From Cephalotrichum gorgonifer (lineage: Eukaryota > Ascomycota > Sordariomycetes > Microascales > Microascaceae), in NCBI GenBank assembly GCA_900312665.1, contig ONZQ02000008.1, positions 1,426,001 to 1,490,000 on the forward strand: a stretch of 64,000 bases of DNA, written 5' to 3'. A program made the translations under genes and the position numbers. Positions 22,378 through 35,600 of this stretch are shown here, one piece after another; positions within the stretch are counted from its first letter, which is position 1, and every line of letters begins with the position of its first letter. The notes below the pieces were generated by a model. It was not told where the DNA came from. It saw nothing but the letters and a program-made list of their open reading frames with translations, and did no database searches.

Positions 22378-25300
22378 CGTGAAGGTTGATCTTCAGGGGC
22401 CGTATAAGGCAAGCAGGGGTGCGGAGTGGCGGGGGGAGTAAGTGGAAAAAGGGGGAGGGAGGGAGGGGGGGTTCGAGGACGGAAACCCGAGGATAGCCAA
22501 GCAGCCGACTTGCATATGACGAAGACAGGCCGAAGTGTAGGGAAGAGTGCACGCAAGGCGATGCAAGGTGCTTCGGGCAATGGCGACAGAGGGAAACGAA
22601 GGAACGACGGCTGTCGATCGAATAGTACCCTCGGGAGCTTCCCAAGCAAAAAAAGTGGTTGCTGGCAGGACTGATGAGGTAAGAGGTAAGACCGTGCCAC
22701 CGAAACCACACGAGTTCGTGCTGGACGGGACGAAGGAGGTTTCAATGTTGGCGAGGCGATGCCTATGGGAGGTGGTATTGACGTATGGTCGCACTGGGCT
22801 CGGTGTTGGATCCTGGACTCAGGGCAGGATCCAACGCAGGGGGCCGAAAATGGTTGGACGCGTTGGTTGGTGATGAGGAAGAAAATGGGTGGGGAAGCGG
22901 GCTGCAATTTCTTGGGGGGGTCGGTTCTTTGCTGTGGAAGGGATTTTTCGCCGTTGCTCGCTCTCGTTGCTGTGCTGCTAGTTGCTTGGTGGCGGGTCCT
23001 GCTGGGTGGCGGGTCCCTACTCTCCGATTATTTTGGATTTGGATTTTTGGGTGGGTGGCTCTCTGCTTTTCGCGGGAGGCTGTCTGTCTAGAGTCCCAGT
23101 GTTCCTTCCAGTGTCCAGGCAAGTATTTTGGAAGGTCCTCCTGAGTTACTTCCACCTGCGTCTCTCTCTTCTCTCCTCTCGCCGATGATTACCCCGTGAG
23201 TCGTCTGACCGTCGTGAATCGTGAGTGTTGAAATGATGTGAGGGCCCCAGGCGTCTCTGGCCGTTTGTTTTGTTTTTTCGTCCTTGCGGCCTGTTGGTCG
23301 TGAGCCGGTTATGGATTTGGATTTTGGGGGGAAAGGGAAAATCCGGTTTGGAAATAATATGGAAGCCCGCCCCAGCGAAAGAGGCTAAAAGGGGGAGACC
23401 CCGTTAACGGGGTAGATGAATGGCTGTCATCGATAGGGAGGACAGGCAACGGGCAACGAACGGGTAGTGGGGAGGTATTTGCTCCATGTATGGTGGGGTG
23501 TGGGTGTGGAGGGGGTTGGATTTTGGGGGGGCAGGAGGTCGGGTAGGCGCTAGGAACTGACTCCTATTGGCCCGAGGCTGCTTCAACAAGACAGTAATAG
23601 TATATATGCGCACGGAGTACAAGCCAGACTGAGCGTGACCGGGCGCCCTGATATTAGGTGGACGAGTTAGCGTTTTAGGGGACCCAGCCCTCTGACGAAG
23701 GGCCCACCTTGCGAATACCCTACTATGACATACCTCCCGGTTCCTACACTAATAATACATGCGTTGACTGTCGCGCAGACCAAAAAAGTGGGCCACAGAT
23801 TGGTCCCCTGCCACGGTAACTAAGGTGTGGTGTCCAGCCCGCACCCAGGCTGTGAAGATCTAATGGAACCCATGGCTAGGTTGAAGCTCGTAATAGAGAA
23901 CCCGTGGTTTGCCGCGGCTGACCCAGCTTGCACACCAACGGAGCGATGAGACGATTGATTGGGTGGGCAGGTGACGGCGTTTCGGGATTCGAGTAGTACG
24001 AATGATAGGTTCTCTGGACAGGAATACGGGGCAACGAGAAGGATGAGGGCAAAATTGGGAGCTTGGCAAAGGGGGGCAAACGCCATCCATAACGATGAGC
24101 TATGGAGAGAGCTCCTCACAGGGGCATGGTGTACATATACGCAGTACTTTGTAAAGGGAATATTAAACCTGGCGGCAGAAAAAGAAACTAGAAGAGAAAA
24201 AAAGGGGGGGGAGATGGATGTCGCTCAGGGGCTAGTTTCGTCCTGCATCGAAGTACGGATACTTCAATATAATACCTACATGACCTCCCCAAGACTCCTC
24301 CTGTACGCGGCCCGAACTGGTCAGGACGTTAAGAATGGGGAATTTAAGAATGGGTTACCAAGTGTCCCTTTGAGGTCCGTAGCGCTCATTCCTCGCCCAT
24401 CAGCACAGAGCACTCGAGAGTCCCGATGCGGCGGACACGGGCGTTAGGGTAGATGAGGGCCGCCGAAATGGCCTCCAGGAGCGGCATATGCATGCCGGAT
24501 GGAGGTACGCTTGGCGATGGATAGGATGACAATACAAGTATGCTCTACCCATGAATCCCGCCCGCATAAGCTCCATAGCTCGATTATCCCGCTCCCCGAT
24601 TCCTTGTACGAGTAGAATACGAAGCCCGAGGGTTGAAAGGCGTTTGCTACCCGTCGTTATTTGTAGACTTAGTCCCACTGGCCAGCATCGATCGGGGTTG
24701 TGTTAAAGACCTCACGACGGCCGAAATTGATAAGCCTGTACAAGTAAAGTGCATGTACCAGGAGCAAAATGTACAAAATGTGGAAAATGGGGGAGATTGA
24801 GAGCTTCAATGGAATTAGACCGTATGTTGTCCAAGGTAACACCAAAGTCCTACAATGCAAATCTGACACATCAAGATACGCAAAGGTACATACAGTCCCA
24901 GTGGAGTCTTGCAGTCGACCGTCGCTACCGTTGTTGACGACTCCCAAGAGTCTCGGCCTCCTGATTGGTCAGAACCCGGTCCAAGCTCCTCGAGCTCATG
25001 TCATGGCATGTGAGCACAAGGGGAGAAGGAGAGAAGGAGAGGAGAGGAGGGAGAGAGAAGAGAGGAGAAGCGGGCGGGAGAAACATAACAAACACAACGG
25101 GCGACACAGCAGGCACAGCACGCTGCGAGCAGGAGTTAGGCACCAATTCCAACTCGACACTAGGCCGCCAACACCTGCAAAATATCACCCCACGCAAACT
25201 TCCGCTACCCCCAACACCCCCCCAGAACAATAACAATTTTTCCCTCTTTTTCCACCCCCGCGACGGAGCATCAACATCGAAACGCCAAATTTTCCACATC

Positions 25301-25499
25301 GTCACTAGTCAACTCGGCCACCGTATTCCAACCCCATCTCTTCCATCCACATTCATTATCAAGAAAAATTCTCCACGCACATACTATCGCGCCAGCACTA
25401 CTCGCGCCCGAACGATTCCACCGAATTTACTAAAGTCGCAGGCAACGCGCATCAATCTCTTTTATTCTTCCACCTTCAATCCACCACACGATACAAACA
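22378..25499. other. Intergenic region between Pin4-like gene and H2A.Z
   Basis: Divergent promoters for two housekeeping genes separated by 3.1 kb. The left 0.9 kb is G-rich on the plus strand and likely the Pin4-like 5' leader. Positions 25015-25080 form a nearly pure purine tract. No supported gene is seen in between. Confidence 0.6.
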
Positions 25500-26475
25500 A
25501 TGGCTGGTGGAAAGGGCAAGTCCGCGGGCGGCAAGAGCTCCGGCGGTAAGACGTCGGGAGAGGGACCCAAGAAGCAGCAGAGCCACTCGGCGAGAGCCGG
25601 TCTTCAGGTAAGGAACATCTAGCAAGCGCCCTTGTCCGTTACTGTTTGCGACGCGATCCCCATCGACGTTATTTCGCGCCGCCTGTTCATTCCATGCCGC
25701 CGCCATCGAACCACCCGAATCGCAAGCTACCAAGACGCGTCGACATCAACGGAGGCACTCGCCGGCCATCGCGGAGATCGAACCTTGTCGAATTCATCAA
25801 GCTCTATCGCGTTGATGGCGTGCGCGTGGCCGTTTTGAGCGATTCCGTCATGCGGCATCGCCGCCCCGTCAGTTCTTCGCCGTCGGATCGCCGTCATCGA
25901 GGGTCGCGACAGCATATCATCCCCATCCGCCATCCGCCATCCATCGCGCCGCTGCTGCCTAGCCTTTTTACATGCCACGTCGTCGAGACTGCCCCTGCTA
26001 ACGGCGCTGCTGATGTAGTTCCCATGTGGTCGCGTCAAGAGGTTCCTCAAGCAGAACACCCAGAACAAGATGCGCGTTGGCGCAAAGGCCGCGGTCTACG
26101 TCACGGCCGTCCTAGAGTACCTGACTGCTGAGGTTCTTGAGCTCGCAGGCGTAAGTTCGTCCCCTTCACGCGTCGCACATGCCGTGTCCTTGCACGGCCC
26201 GGCGCTATTCCCGCGAGCGAGTCTGTTGCTTCGTTAGCGCAACCATAATTGTGACACCCTTTTGCTGACGCAACCCGTCGCAGAACGCTGCCAAGGATCT
26301 CAAGGTAAAGCGTATCACACCGCGCCACCTCCAACTGGCCATCCGCGGCGACGAAGAGCTTGACACCCTCATCAAGGCTACCATCGCCTTCGGTGGTGTT
26401 CTACCCCACATCAACCGCGCCCTCCTACTCAAGGTGGAGCAGAAGAAGAAGGCAAAGGCGGCACAACTCGCGTAA
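25500..26475 (+). CDS. HTZ1: Histone variant H2A.Z
   Basis: Three exons, 25500-25607, 26019-26150 and 26284-26475, give 143 residues. H2A.Z replaces H2A in nucleosomes flanking promoters and is loaded by the SWR1 complex. Variant-specific features are visible: a Gly/Lys-rich acetylatable tail, SHSARAGLQFPCGRVKRFLK, the long AGNAAKDLKVKRITPRHL docking region (NAAKDLKVKRI instead of the canonical H2A form), and no SQ[E/D] end. The first intron is 411 nt, several times longer than others in the window, and begins exactly at the LQ/FPCGR junction; the second is 133 nt. Both have standard ends and a GCTAAC branch site is seen before the first acceptor. Confidence 0.97.
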
Positions 26476-27649
26476 ACATCATGCCACACCGTGTTGGCGC
26501 GCCCAATGTTTTCGTTTCGTTTTTTTCTTGTCTCCACCCCGTTTCGGTTTCTTATGTTTGGGTGTCCTTTTTTTTTTTTCTTTTCCCAGTCTGCGATGCA
26601 GGCCGAAGTATAAGCTGGGGGATCGGCTGGTTAAAGAATAGGTGTATGGGTCTGGTGGAATCTGCTCTTTCGTGGCCCCGCGAGATGGGCGTCTTGTCTT
26701 TTTTTGGTCGTTTGTGTTTCCGGTCTGGCTGAGAGGAGGGTTCGATGGTGACTTGTTTCGCCGTATAGCATCAATTCCGGGGCTTGAGTGTACCTGGATC
26801 TCCGTCGACCCCTTTCGTCTTCGAAGGTTTATGGGATGGGGAGGAAAGGAGTTTTGCAGGGCTGTCTCGCGTGCGCTATGTTTTCACTGTTTTTTGTAGG
26901 ATTAGGGATGAAGCTAGTGGGGGGGAATTAAGGATGTGAAAGGGGAAGCTGGCTTGTTCCGCTTATAACTACGGAAACGTGACCATCTGGGACTGAACTC
27001 ACTCGCATGAAACGTAGAGACGCTCTCATCCAGCGGTGGGTCAAGTACTTGGCGAGAGGGAAAGTACTTGCTGTAAAATGGATACGGCCCTGCGTAAGTT
27101 TCCAGTCAGTGACATTCTCGAGGCGTCTATCCGTACTCCTGAGGATCGCAATGCGCCTTCATGTTTGGTGGGAGGGGGCGTTCGCGGCCTGTTGGCATAG
27201 ACAAGGTCCAAACCTCGGCCGGGTTCTAGGTGCTTGCTCCGACGGTGTAACCCCCCCTGAATGGGTCATCGCGTCGATCCCAAGCCAATATAGCGGTTCA
27301 GTTGTCCCGGTGGGGTCAAAGGTTGACGCTGCCGCTGGGCGTGGAAAGGAAAGGTCCAGAATATATCACCTCCTCCCACCTTCCATACCAACTCCGTAGG
27401 AAGATCCCAAGCGCTTTCCCCAGATATGCCAAGCTGGGGAGCTTGGCGCATGAAGAGGAAGGAAGCCCACGATGTGAAGGGTTAAACTCGTTGCCGTAAA
27501 CAACAAGCCCTCCCCACGTGGAGATGTTGCCGTGTTCTCGTCCCATAAACACAAGCATTCGGACTTATCAACCCCCTTCACCTTCAATCTTCGTCCGGAT
27601 CGTGTGTCGCTAACTTCCCAGCATTTCGGCGTCTTTCCCGCTTGCCACA

Positions 27650-28309
27650 TTGTCCTTCTTTGCTGCCAGCCCTTCTTACTCCGATATGGTTGGTATCCCG
27701 GCGAAATTGATGGGGTGCCTTAAGGAAGCCATCAGTTTCACCCCTGACCTTATTCGGACGATGGTGGGGCTGCAAGGCGCTGTTGAGGATCCCCAAATCA
27801 CAGTTTCCCGGGGGACCCAGGATATCGTACCGTATCCCCCCGGCCCCTGTGGATAGGACACGGAGGCCACAACGACCTCAGGGGTTGAAATGTACTCTCT
27901 GCCGACGCCAACTAGGGCCTCAACCGGCCTGCCCTGGGCTGTGGTGGGGTATGAGGACCACCTCGATCCAACCGATGGTCCCGGTACCGACCTACTCACG
28001 CCGCTTGAGCCGGGCTTCATTGAGGATATCACCACCGAAGGCGAAGGACCAGGGATCTGGTTGCCCATGCACGACGAGGGCAAACAAGAGTAACACCCCC
28101 TTCCGTCTCGGACGCAAGCGCGCCAAATGATCACTCCACCGGACAGTCTGACGGATTTGGACGAGTGGTGCGGCCTGTCCCGGGCCGACGCGGGACCAGT
28201 TCATTTGAGGAAGGTGTCCGGGAGACATCGACAGCTGCGTCATGGGGGAGGCCAGTTCCAGGTCAACCCCCAAAGAGGCGATGGCGGACGTGTCCTTCGT
28301 GTACGTTGA
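27650..28309 (+). pseudogene. Interrupted reading frame, possible decayed or mis-spliced gene
   Basis: Three successive open segments lie in the same frame (27650-27856, 27890-28093, 28127-28309), broken only by single stops at 27854 and 28091 and a short gap. The middle segment is acidic and protein-like (SGVEMYSLPTP, ...WLPMHDEGKQE). No domain is recognisable. No intron of normal fungal size removes the first stop in frame. It may be a relic of a gene, a gene with unusual splicing, or coincidence. Confidence 0.2.
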
Positions 28310-29058
28310 AGAGGAGTTGAGTGGTGCTTTTCTGATGTTTGCACTATACCCTAAGAGAGGAGGATATTTTGTTGGTCTCTGTGATATTTTCTTTGTCTTA
28401 TACCCCAGCGAGGGATACCCACCTTCTGCAGGTGACGGTAGACGACCTGGATGTACCCAGGTTTGCATTTGTGGGTATATCGGTCGACAGCGTGGGCGGT
28501 TTGGAGACCGAGAATACTTGGTTTGCTATGATATCCATTGTTGCGGCTCCATTTCGAACGTTTTATACCCATTCACTTTTTGCTTGGCGGGGGGAGGCCG
28601 TAGTGGTGGATCTTCTCGGCTTGGGGTAGGAGGTAGGATGGTTCTGGGAACCTAGATTGTCTCACATTCCCTTTTTGAACATGTTTGTTCTTTGCCCCCG
28701 CCTTGTTAATACTTTACCCAGTTAATAAAGCCCCCTTGTTTGTCCTCGTTGGTCGAGATGAGAACTGAGAAGTAATAGACACAGGGAACCGGAACTGTAA
28801 GGCGCCGTCCGTAAGCCTGCGAAACGGGAACGGCCTGTCAGGAGGAGCACTAGAAGTAGAAGTAAACATAGTACAGCACCTACCGTATTCCCGCCATGGG
28901 ATGGTGCCCGGACACATTAAGCATTAGAGATAATCGTGATGCCATGTTTGTGTTGTGCTCCCCTCCCACCTTCCTTGACTACTTGACGTTTGATGTTGTC
29001 AGTGGGGTGCGGGCTGCTCTCTGTATGGCTTGGTGGCACCGGCACACATTGAGGGTCA

Positions 29059-29066
29059 GTCACGTG
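29059..29066 (+). promoter_or_regulatory. GTCACGTG element upstream of the F-box gene
   Basis: The same 8-mer that lies upstream of eme1 and between the phosphatase and mre11, here about 690 bp before the F-box start codon. A Cbf1/bZIP-type binding role is inferred only. Confidence 0.25.
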
Positions 29067-29750
29067 GCAACGCAGCACCAGCTGTCGGCGCTAGCGAGCG
29101 GCCCGCTGCCCACTGCCCACTGCCGGCTAGCCACATGTCTCGGGTGGCCCAAGCTTCCCCGCCCTTCCAATGCTGCCTCAGCTCGAGCTGAGTGGGCTGA
29201 GCCACCTTGTTGAAAGAAAAGAAAGCGAGAGCGAGAGTGAGAGAGTGCTAGCTCCGAGCAGGAAGATTTTTAGTCTGTCGCTTTTCCTGAGCTTGGGGAG
29301 CAGCCTCATGATATCTCGAGGTGACTGAGTCCACTCCTTCACCGCTGAATGCACGCCATGGGGCCATGAGACAGCTCTCCAATACCTCAAAACTCCCGAC
29401 CTTGTCGGCCATCCTTTCGTCGACCGCCTCCTTGGACTACGACGCTTACATGTTGCCTCCTCAGGCCAGGCTGCCCTTTCAAGCTCGGGCAACTTCCATC
29501 CAAACCGAGCCTGGAGCTCGGAGGCTGGAGCTGGAGCTAGGTCACCGCTTTCGTTGACTGACGATCGCTCTTTCGGTCGTCCCGACAATACTATATCAGC
29601 TGATCTCATCACACCTCATTTTGATTGCTGTCCCTCTTCTTGCTCCGGACGCCCAGGACCGCCCCTATATCCTCGCGTATCTCTCACCTACGCCTTCATC
29701 TATCCGGTTCATATTCATCTTCAGATTGGCATCAGTTGGGGCCGAGCAGC

Positions 29751-31261
29751 ATGTCCTCGTTCTTGCCGGCCTTTGAGCGGGCTGGTGAGATGATAGAGTT
29801 CATCGCTCGTCTCCTTCGTGGCCGACGGCGCCGCCACAGAGAACCTCCCGACATCGAAGACGACGCCGCAGACGACGCCGAAGACCAAGACATAGACCCC
29901 GACTATGCCTCCTCCTCATCCTCTTCCACCTCCATCTCCTCCTCATCTTCTTCCACAAGCTGGGACACCTCGACCCCGCAGGCACCTCCCCAGATCTACC
30001 CAACTCGGCCAACCATGCCCTACCGTACCCGCGCCGTAAAGCTCCTCACCCTCCCCTCACTCCGCACCCTCTCCCGCCCCCAGAACAGCCCTTCCATCCC
30101 CCGCCCGCCGCCACCCTCCTCTGACATCCACATCACCTCCCTCCCCCCCGAACTCCAAGTCCTCATCCTCCGCCACCTCTCCTTTGCCGACATCCAGCGC
30201 CTCCGCCACACCTCCCGCTTCTACCGGTCTCTCATCACCAAGTCCCTCCTCAAGGACATCTACGGCCCCACCCTTGACGCCGTCCTCCTCTCCCATTGCC
30301 ACATCTGCCACGCCCACGACCCCTCCCGCGCGGCGTTCCTCTACGCCGACATCACGGACCCGCGCTACCCCTTCTGCAGCACCTGCGTCGCCTGCGCCGC
30401 GGCCCGCGACGAGCTCGTGGCCGGCAGGCGCGTCTCGATGGGGAACTTCCGGAGCGCGTGGGTGTGTAGGTGGTGCGGGTACCCCGTGCTCTCGTCGCCC
30501 GCGTGGCACCAGCCGCACTTCCACCGGCGGTGCTACTCGTGGTACGGGAGCACGCTGCTGATGTACCTGCTGCTGGGGTGGGTGCAGTTCTGCGTCGTGG
30601 TTACCGGGGCCGCGCTGTGTTTCCGGTACTTCAAAGGGGAGCGGATGGTCTTGGTGCCGTGTATTGTGGGTTTCTTATCCCCAAACCCCGTTTACGCCCG
30701 ATTGCCGCCGGGATTCTGGATGGCGATACTGACGGTGTTTTGCCCTAGATTTCCTTCGTGCTAGCGTTTTGGCCACTTATTGTTATTAACGTCCGGAGTC
30801 CAGTGGTGGACAAGACGTACACCTGGTCGGCACTCCTCGAAGCCATCCTCCTCGGCCTCTGGATACCGCCCACGTACGCGATCGCCTCGGTCGCTGCAGA
30901 TTCCACAGGAGCGGTCCCAAATTCGACTATCGCGACCCTAGCGTTCTGCGCGCTGAACCTGTATGTCTCCCCCCTCCCCTTTCCCCTTTCCCCTTCCACA
31001 TTTCCCTCGCTCTTATATCCCAGTAAATCCGCCACTAACAAAGAACAAAGTGGCTTCCGACTCTTAAACACCTTGGGCAACATAATCCTAATAACCAATC
31101 CCCCCCTCTGGCGCCGCAAGAAGCCCAACCTCTCGCCACCTACCCGCCTTCTGAACTCCGTCGTCGCCTTCCTCGTCTTCTGGACGTACCCCCGCGCGGT
31201 GGAACAGTTTCACCACCCCACGGATCCGAGGGGCACGACGCACGCCGAGCTTGGGCATTAG
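29751..31261 (+). CDS. F-box protein with Cys-rich region and membrane segments
   Basis: Three exons, 29751-30665, 30749-30960 and 31051-31261, give 445 residues. After a disordered acidic and poly-Ser N terminus, an F-box runs from about residue 130 (SLPPELQVLILRHLSFADIQ). F-boxes bind Skp1 in SCF ubiquitin ligases. Next come several cysteine pairs (CHICHAHD, CSTCVAC, CRWCGYP), which may bind zinc. The last 170 residues have about four hydrophobic helices (LLMYLLLGWVQFCVVV, ISFVLAFWPLIVINV, the LLEAILLGLW segment, VVAFLVFWTY). Splice ends are GTGGGT/CTAG and GTATGT/AAAG, and all joins keep frame. Predicted is a membrane-anchored ubiquitin-ligase adaptor; substrate and membrane are unknown. 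Confidence 0.82.
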
Positions 31262-32609
31262 CTGTGCCTGAGGTTGACCGCGATGCTTGTGTGCAAGGGT
31301 GATCCGTCTTGGTATTTTTTAATCAGGTAGGAGGGTCAGAGAGGGACGCTGTGGGGTCGTTTTCTTTTTATTTTATGTTATATTTTGGGTTTAGGTTTGG
31401 TTTTATACCCACGGAGTACAATGGACACAAGGATTGGGAGAGCATAAAAATGTATGGTGTATAGGGAGTTGTGCCCGGCCAGGAAATTCGGATTTGGGTC
31501 ATGAAAGGGATATTTGTATGAAGGGTCAGAACAAGAATGATGATGAGACTTAAGATATTCCACCCACGGTACTCCTACGCGGAGCCAAAGATGATATGCT
31601 CCCTCCCAAGATGTGCACCTGAACTTATTTTCTTTGCGCGATATGGCTTCACGGGTAAGTACTAAGAAACGAGTGGTAGGAGGGAGGAGGGAGGAGGGGG
31701 GGTAGGGGTTGCCATCCCAGCATTTGTTCTCGGTCCTTGTTTGACTTGGTGCGAGTATTACGAGCGATGAGGGAAGAATCAGGCTGCAACCTCAGCCGGG
31801 AGACTTTCCTCCGTAGCACACCTCGAAGTAGCATCCTGGGTCCTGGTCCCTGCACCAGCACTCATGTCGGAGGCCAGACATTCCCATATTTCTTGTCTGC
31901 TCGCCCTGTGATATCAGCCGCGTCTCGGTGGTCCAAGGTTCAACCGATGCCACGCTGTTTGCGCATGCAACATCCCGCCCTCATATCCTCCTCTACACAA
32001 TCACAGTCACGGCTACGCCCTTCACACCCCCCACCACCTTTTTTTTCCCCGTGCTGGGCCTCTCACACTTACTGTTCCTGGTCACAAGAGCTCTTGGCAG
32101 ATGTTCAAGTTTCACTCCCTCCCATGTTACTTTAGATGGGAAGGCATCTAATCTCCCTCTGATCCGATTTAGTGCCCTATCCCTCTCACCGCTACCACAT
32201 CCAGGTGCTGGGCTTCTTCCCTCTTCGCCGCCAACCGCGGCCACCTCCCTCCACTTGCGCACAGCAATATCCCTGTTATCACCTCTTTCTCTCCCACTTC
32301 CTTCTCTTCTCATATTTGGCCTTTCTCCCCATCGCATACCTTCCCTCGTTTGTCGATCACACTCACTTCGTGTGCTGTCCGCCTCTGGCCATGATAAAGC
32401 CTTAGATACCTAGGTCCTGCATACATCTCACCTTGAGTAGCATTTCCAAACTACTCAACTCGTCGAAAGAGATTTCCAGGGGCTCGGCGCACCCTATCAG
32501 TCAGAAACTGCGATTTCCTTCGCGATAGGCGAACTCCGATCACCTTGGGCAGTCCTACCCCGTCGCCTCAGAGGAAGCTTCACCCTCATTCTCCCATCGT
32601 CCCCCAGCC
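31262..32609. other. Intergenic region upstream of the RdRP gene
   Basis: About 1.35 kb containing the F-box 3' region (with a CACGGAGTA word at 31410-31418) and a long CT-rich leader before the polymerase start. No supported gene. Confidence 0.6.
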
Positions 32610-35600
32610 ATGGAGGTCTATATCCAGGGTTTACCTCGAAATATTTCGAAGAAAACCCTCGAGGCCGCCCTCCAGCCTTTCATGAACGCCCTGGGAATCG
32701 ACGCGTGGTCCTGTAAGGACCCATTCAAGAAGGACTTCGCCTACATCAGCTTCTTACACATCCACCACGCCAAAGCCTTCCTCGAACGTCACGGCGCAGC
32801 GCGTCCCCATGCCCCCAGGTTATCCATCACTGGCTCCGGCGTCTACGCATGCAAGTCTAAGAAAGAGCTGGACAAGCTGGCGATCCAGGCCCTGGCCCAC
32901 CGCCAGGACCAGAGAGCCGCCAACGCCGAGCCCGCGCCGGCAGACTCGGCCGTGCTATATCTGCGCGAGATCTCCTGCGGCCATCTCATGTTCCTTTCCA
33001 CGTTCGAGGACACCCCGACCTTCATGAGGCAGTGTAGCCAAGGATGTGATCTCAGGGCAACTGCGAAGTTCGCAAAGAGGACCCTGATTCTCAAGTATCA
33101 GGAGGTCTATCGTGTGGACATCCCGTACACGGCCATCTGGGACATCGTCGTCGACACCGCAGCGCCCGTGGCAACCTTTATCCTCACCGAGGTCCCGCGG
33201 TTCTTCCAATTGCCGCTTGGAGCGAATGATGGGTTACCCAGGGCTCAGGGGTACCAGGGACAAAAGAAAGAACGCATAGGCTGCATGGGGGGTGCACCAG
33301 AACACAAGAAATATGTCGCGGACTGCTTGGTCTATCAGTTGACGTTCCTCACGTCCCACGAACACTTCCGCCAAACCATAGAGAAGGCTATCAAGAAGAA
33401 TTTCCTGCCCCATAACCAGTCGCGAATCCCCACAGAATCTGCTGTCGGGGACACCGACTTCCCAACGTCGTTGAGAGTGCTCCACGACCGCATGAATGCG
33501 CTCTTCAGCGCGTCCCGGCTCCCGTTTAGCGTCCTCTTCCAGGTCAACGCCCTCGTGAGAAACAACTACATCGGCCCGCATGTGGCCGTGACCATGCTAG
33601 ACGTCCTCGAGATCGAATTCATGCACGCGAAGAAAGTCGGCCTCCCGCCTCCGTTCTCCGTCCAAGCCTTCAGAGCGGTGCAGAACTACATCCCGTACCC
33701 GGTTCCGGGGATGGACGCCGCGCGGCTGACGGCCCCGGACATTATGTCCAAGCTGGAAGAGTCCGAGAAGGTGCAGAGGGCCTGCTCGCCGTTCCTTCGC
33801 CAGCTCGATCAGGAGCGGTCCACGCGCCAGTCCTGGATCCTCAAAGCGATGGTGACCCCCACGCGCATAACCTTCCACGGGCCGGACCTCGAGACCAACA
33901 ACCGGATTCTGCGCAAGTTCTCCGACTTCGCTGAGTACTTCCTCCGCGTGCAGTTCTGCGAGGAGGACGGCGAGGACTTGTTTTTCAACTCCGGGGTATC
34001 TCACGACGCGATACTGGAACGGTTCACGACCGTCTTCAACAACGGGATCCAGATCGCCGGCCGCGTCTACGGTTTCCTCGGGTTCTCGCACTCGTCGCTC
34101 CGGTCGCACTCGGCGTGGTTCTCGGCGCCGTTCGTCGACCTCGAGAGAAATCTCCAGTCGAACATCACCATCATACGCGACCTCGGGGACTTCAAGCGCA
34201 TACAGATCCCCGCCCGGTGCGCCGCGCGCATTGGACAGGCCTTCAGCGAGACCCCCTTCTCGATCAACTTGGATGAGCATGGGATAGACCAGAAATATAT
34301 TGCCGACGTCGAATCCGCCGATGGGGAGAGGATGTTCAGCGACGGCGTGGGAACGATATCGTACGAGGCCGTTAGAACCCTGTGGAAGGAGCTCCCTAAG
34401 TCCAGCAACAAGGCTACCTGTTACCAGATCCGGTGGGCCGGGGCCAAGGGCATGCTCTCCCTCGACACGAGGCTCCCCGGGAAGCTCTTCTGCATCAGGG
34501 AGAAATCCATGGTCAAGTTCCCCGGCGGGGACGAGTCCCAGCTGGAGATCTGCGACATGGCATCGCGGCCGCTGCGCATGGTGCTCAACCGGCCGATGAT
34601 CAAGATCATGGAGGACCTGGGAGTTGGCGAGGAGTGGTTCCTCCGGCAGCAGAAGCGCGAGCTGGACAACCTGAAGGCGGTGACCAAGTCCATAGAGAGC
34701 ACGTCTGCGTTCCTCCGCACCCAGGACGTCGGCACCGCGATCGACCTGCCTAAATTCATCAAGCGCCTCGACAGGCGGAAGATCGACTACCGCACCGACC
34801 ACTTCCTGCGGTCCCTGGTCGAGGCGGTAGTCCTCCGCGAGCTCCGCCTCCTGAAACACAAGGCGCGGATCCCAGTGAGGAAGGGCGTGACGCTATTCGG
34901 CGTCATGGATGAGACGGGCTTTCTTAACGAGGGGGAGGTCTATGTGACTTACGATAAGAGCTACCGCGGTTTTCGTGGCGTCGTGGACGGCACACTTCGG
35001 GATGGTCGCGTGATGGTCACCCGGTCCCCGGCGCTGCATCCGGGGGACATCCAGTTCCCCATCCAGCGCACCCCGCCGGCGAACCACCCCCTCCTGGCGC
35101 TGAAGAATTGCATCGTCTTCAGCCAGCGCGGCGAGCGGGACCTGCCGAGCATGCTGAGCGGGGGGGACCTGGACGGTGACACCTATAATGTCATTTGGGA
35201 CCCGGAGGTGGAACCGAAGACGATCTCCGAGGCGGCCGACTACTCGCGCGTGGTGGTGAAGGGGCTGGGGCGGGAGGTGACGAAGGAGGATATGGCGACG
35301 TTCTTCGTGGACTTCATGAGGACGGACCAGCTGGGCAGCATCGCGAACAGGCACCTGATACTGGCGGACAAGAAGGAGGAGGGGACACGGGATGGGGACT
35401 GCATGAAGCTCGCGGAGATGCACTCGCAGGCCGTGGACTTCTCGAAGACGGGCATCCCGGTGGATGTTTCGGAGATGCCGAATCATAAGCCTAAGTTCCG
35501 GCCGGATTTGTGAGTGTGGTGCTAGATGAGAGATGGGGAGTCTTCATTACCTTCTGGTCCCCTTACACTTCCCGGTCCCCTTTTCTACTTATTCGCATGT

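Larger units (their letters stand above)
26476..29750. other. Intergenic region between H2A.Z and the F-box gene
   Basis: The first few hundred bases are T-rich and probably the H2A.Z 3' untranslated region. The centre (27.6-28.3 kb) contains an interrupted reading frame listed separately. The right part has a GA-rich tract at 29216-29250, a CTGCCCACTGCCCACTGCC mini-repeat near 29107-29125 and a GTCACGTG site at 29059-29066. Confidence 0.55.

Noticed and set aside
33597..34859. 420-codon minus-strand frame opposite the RdRP
   Set aside because: Direct shadow of the polymerase exon with the same GC-driven composition and no independent features.
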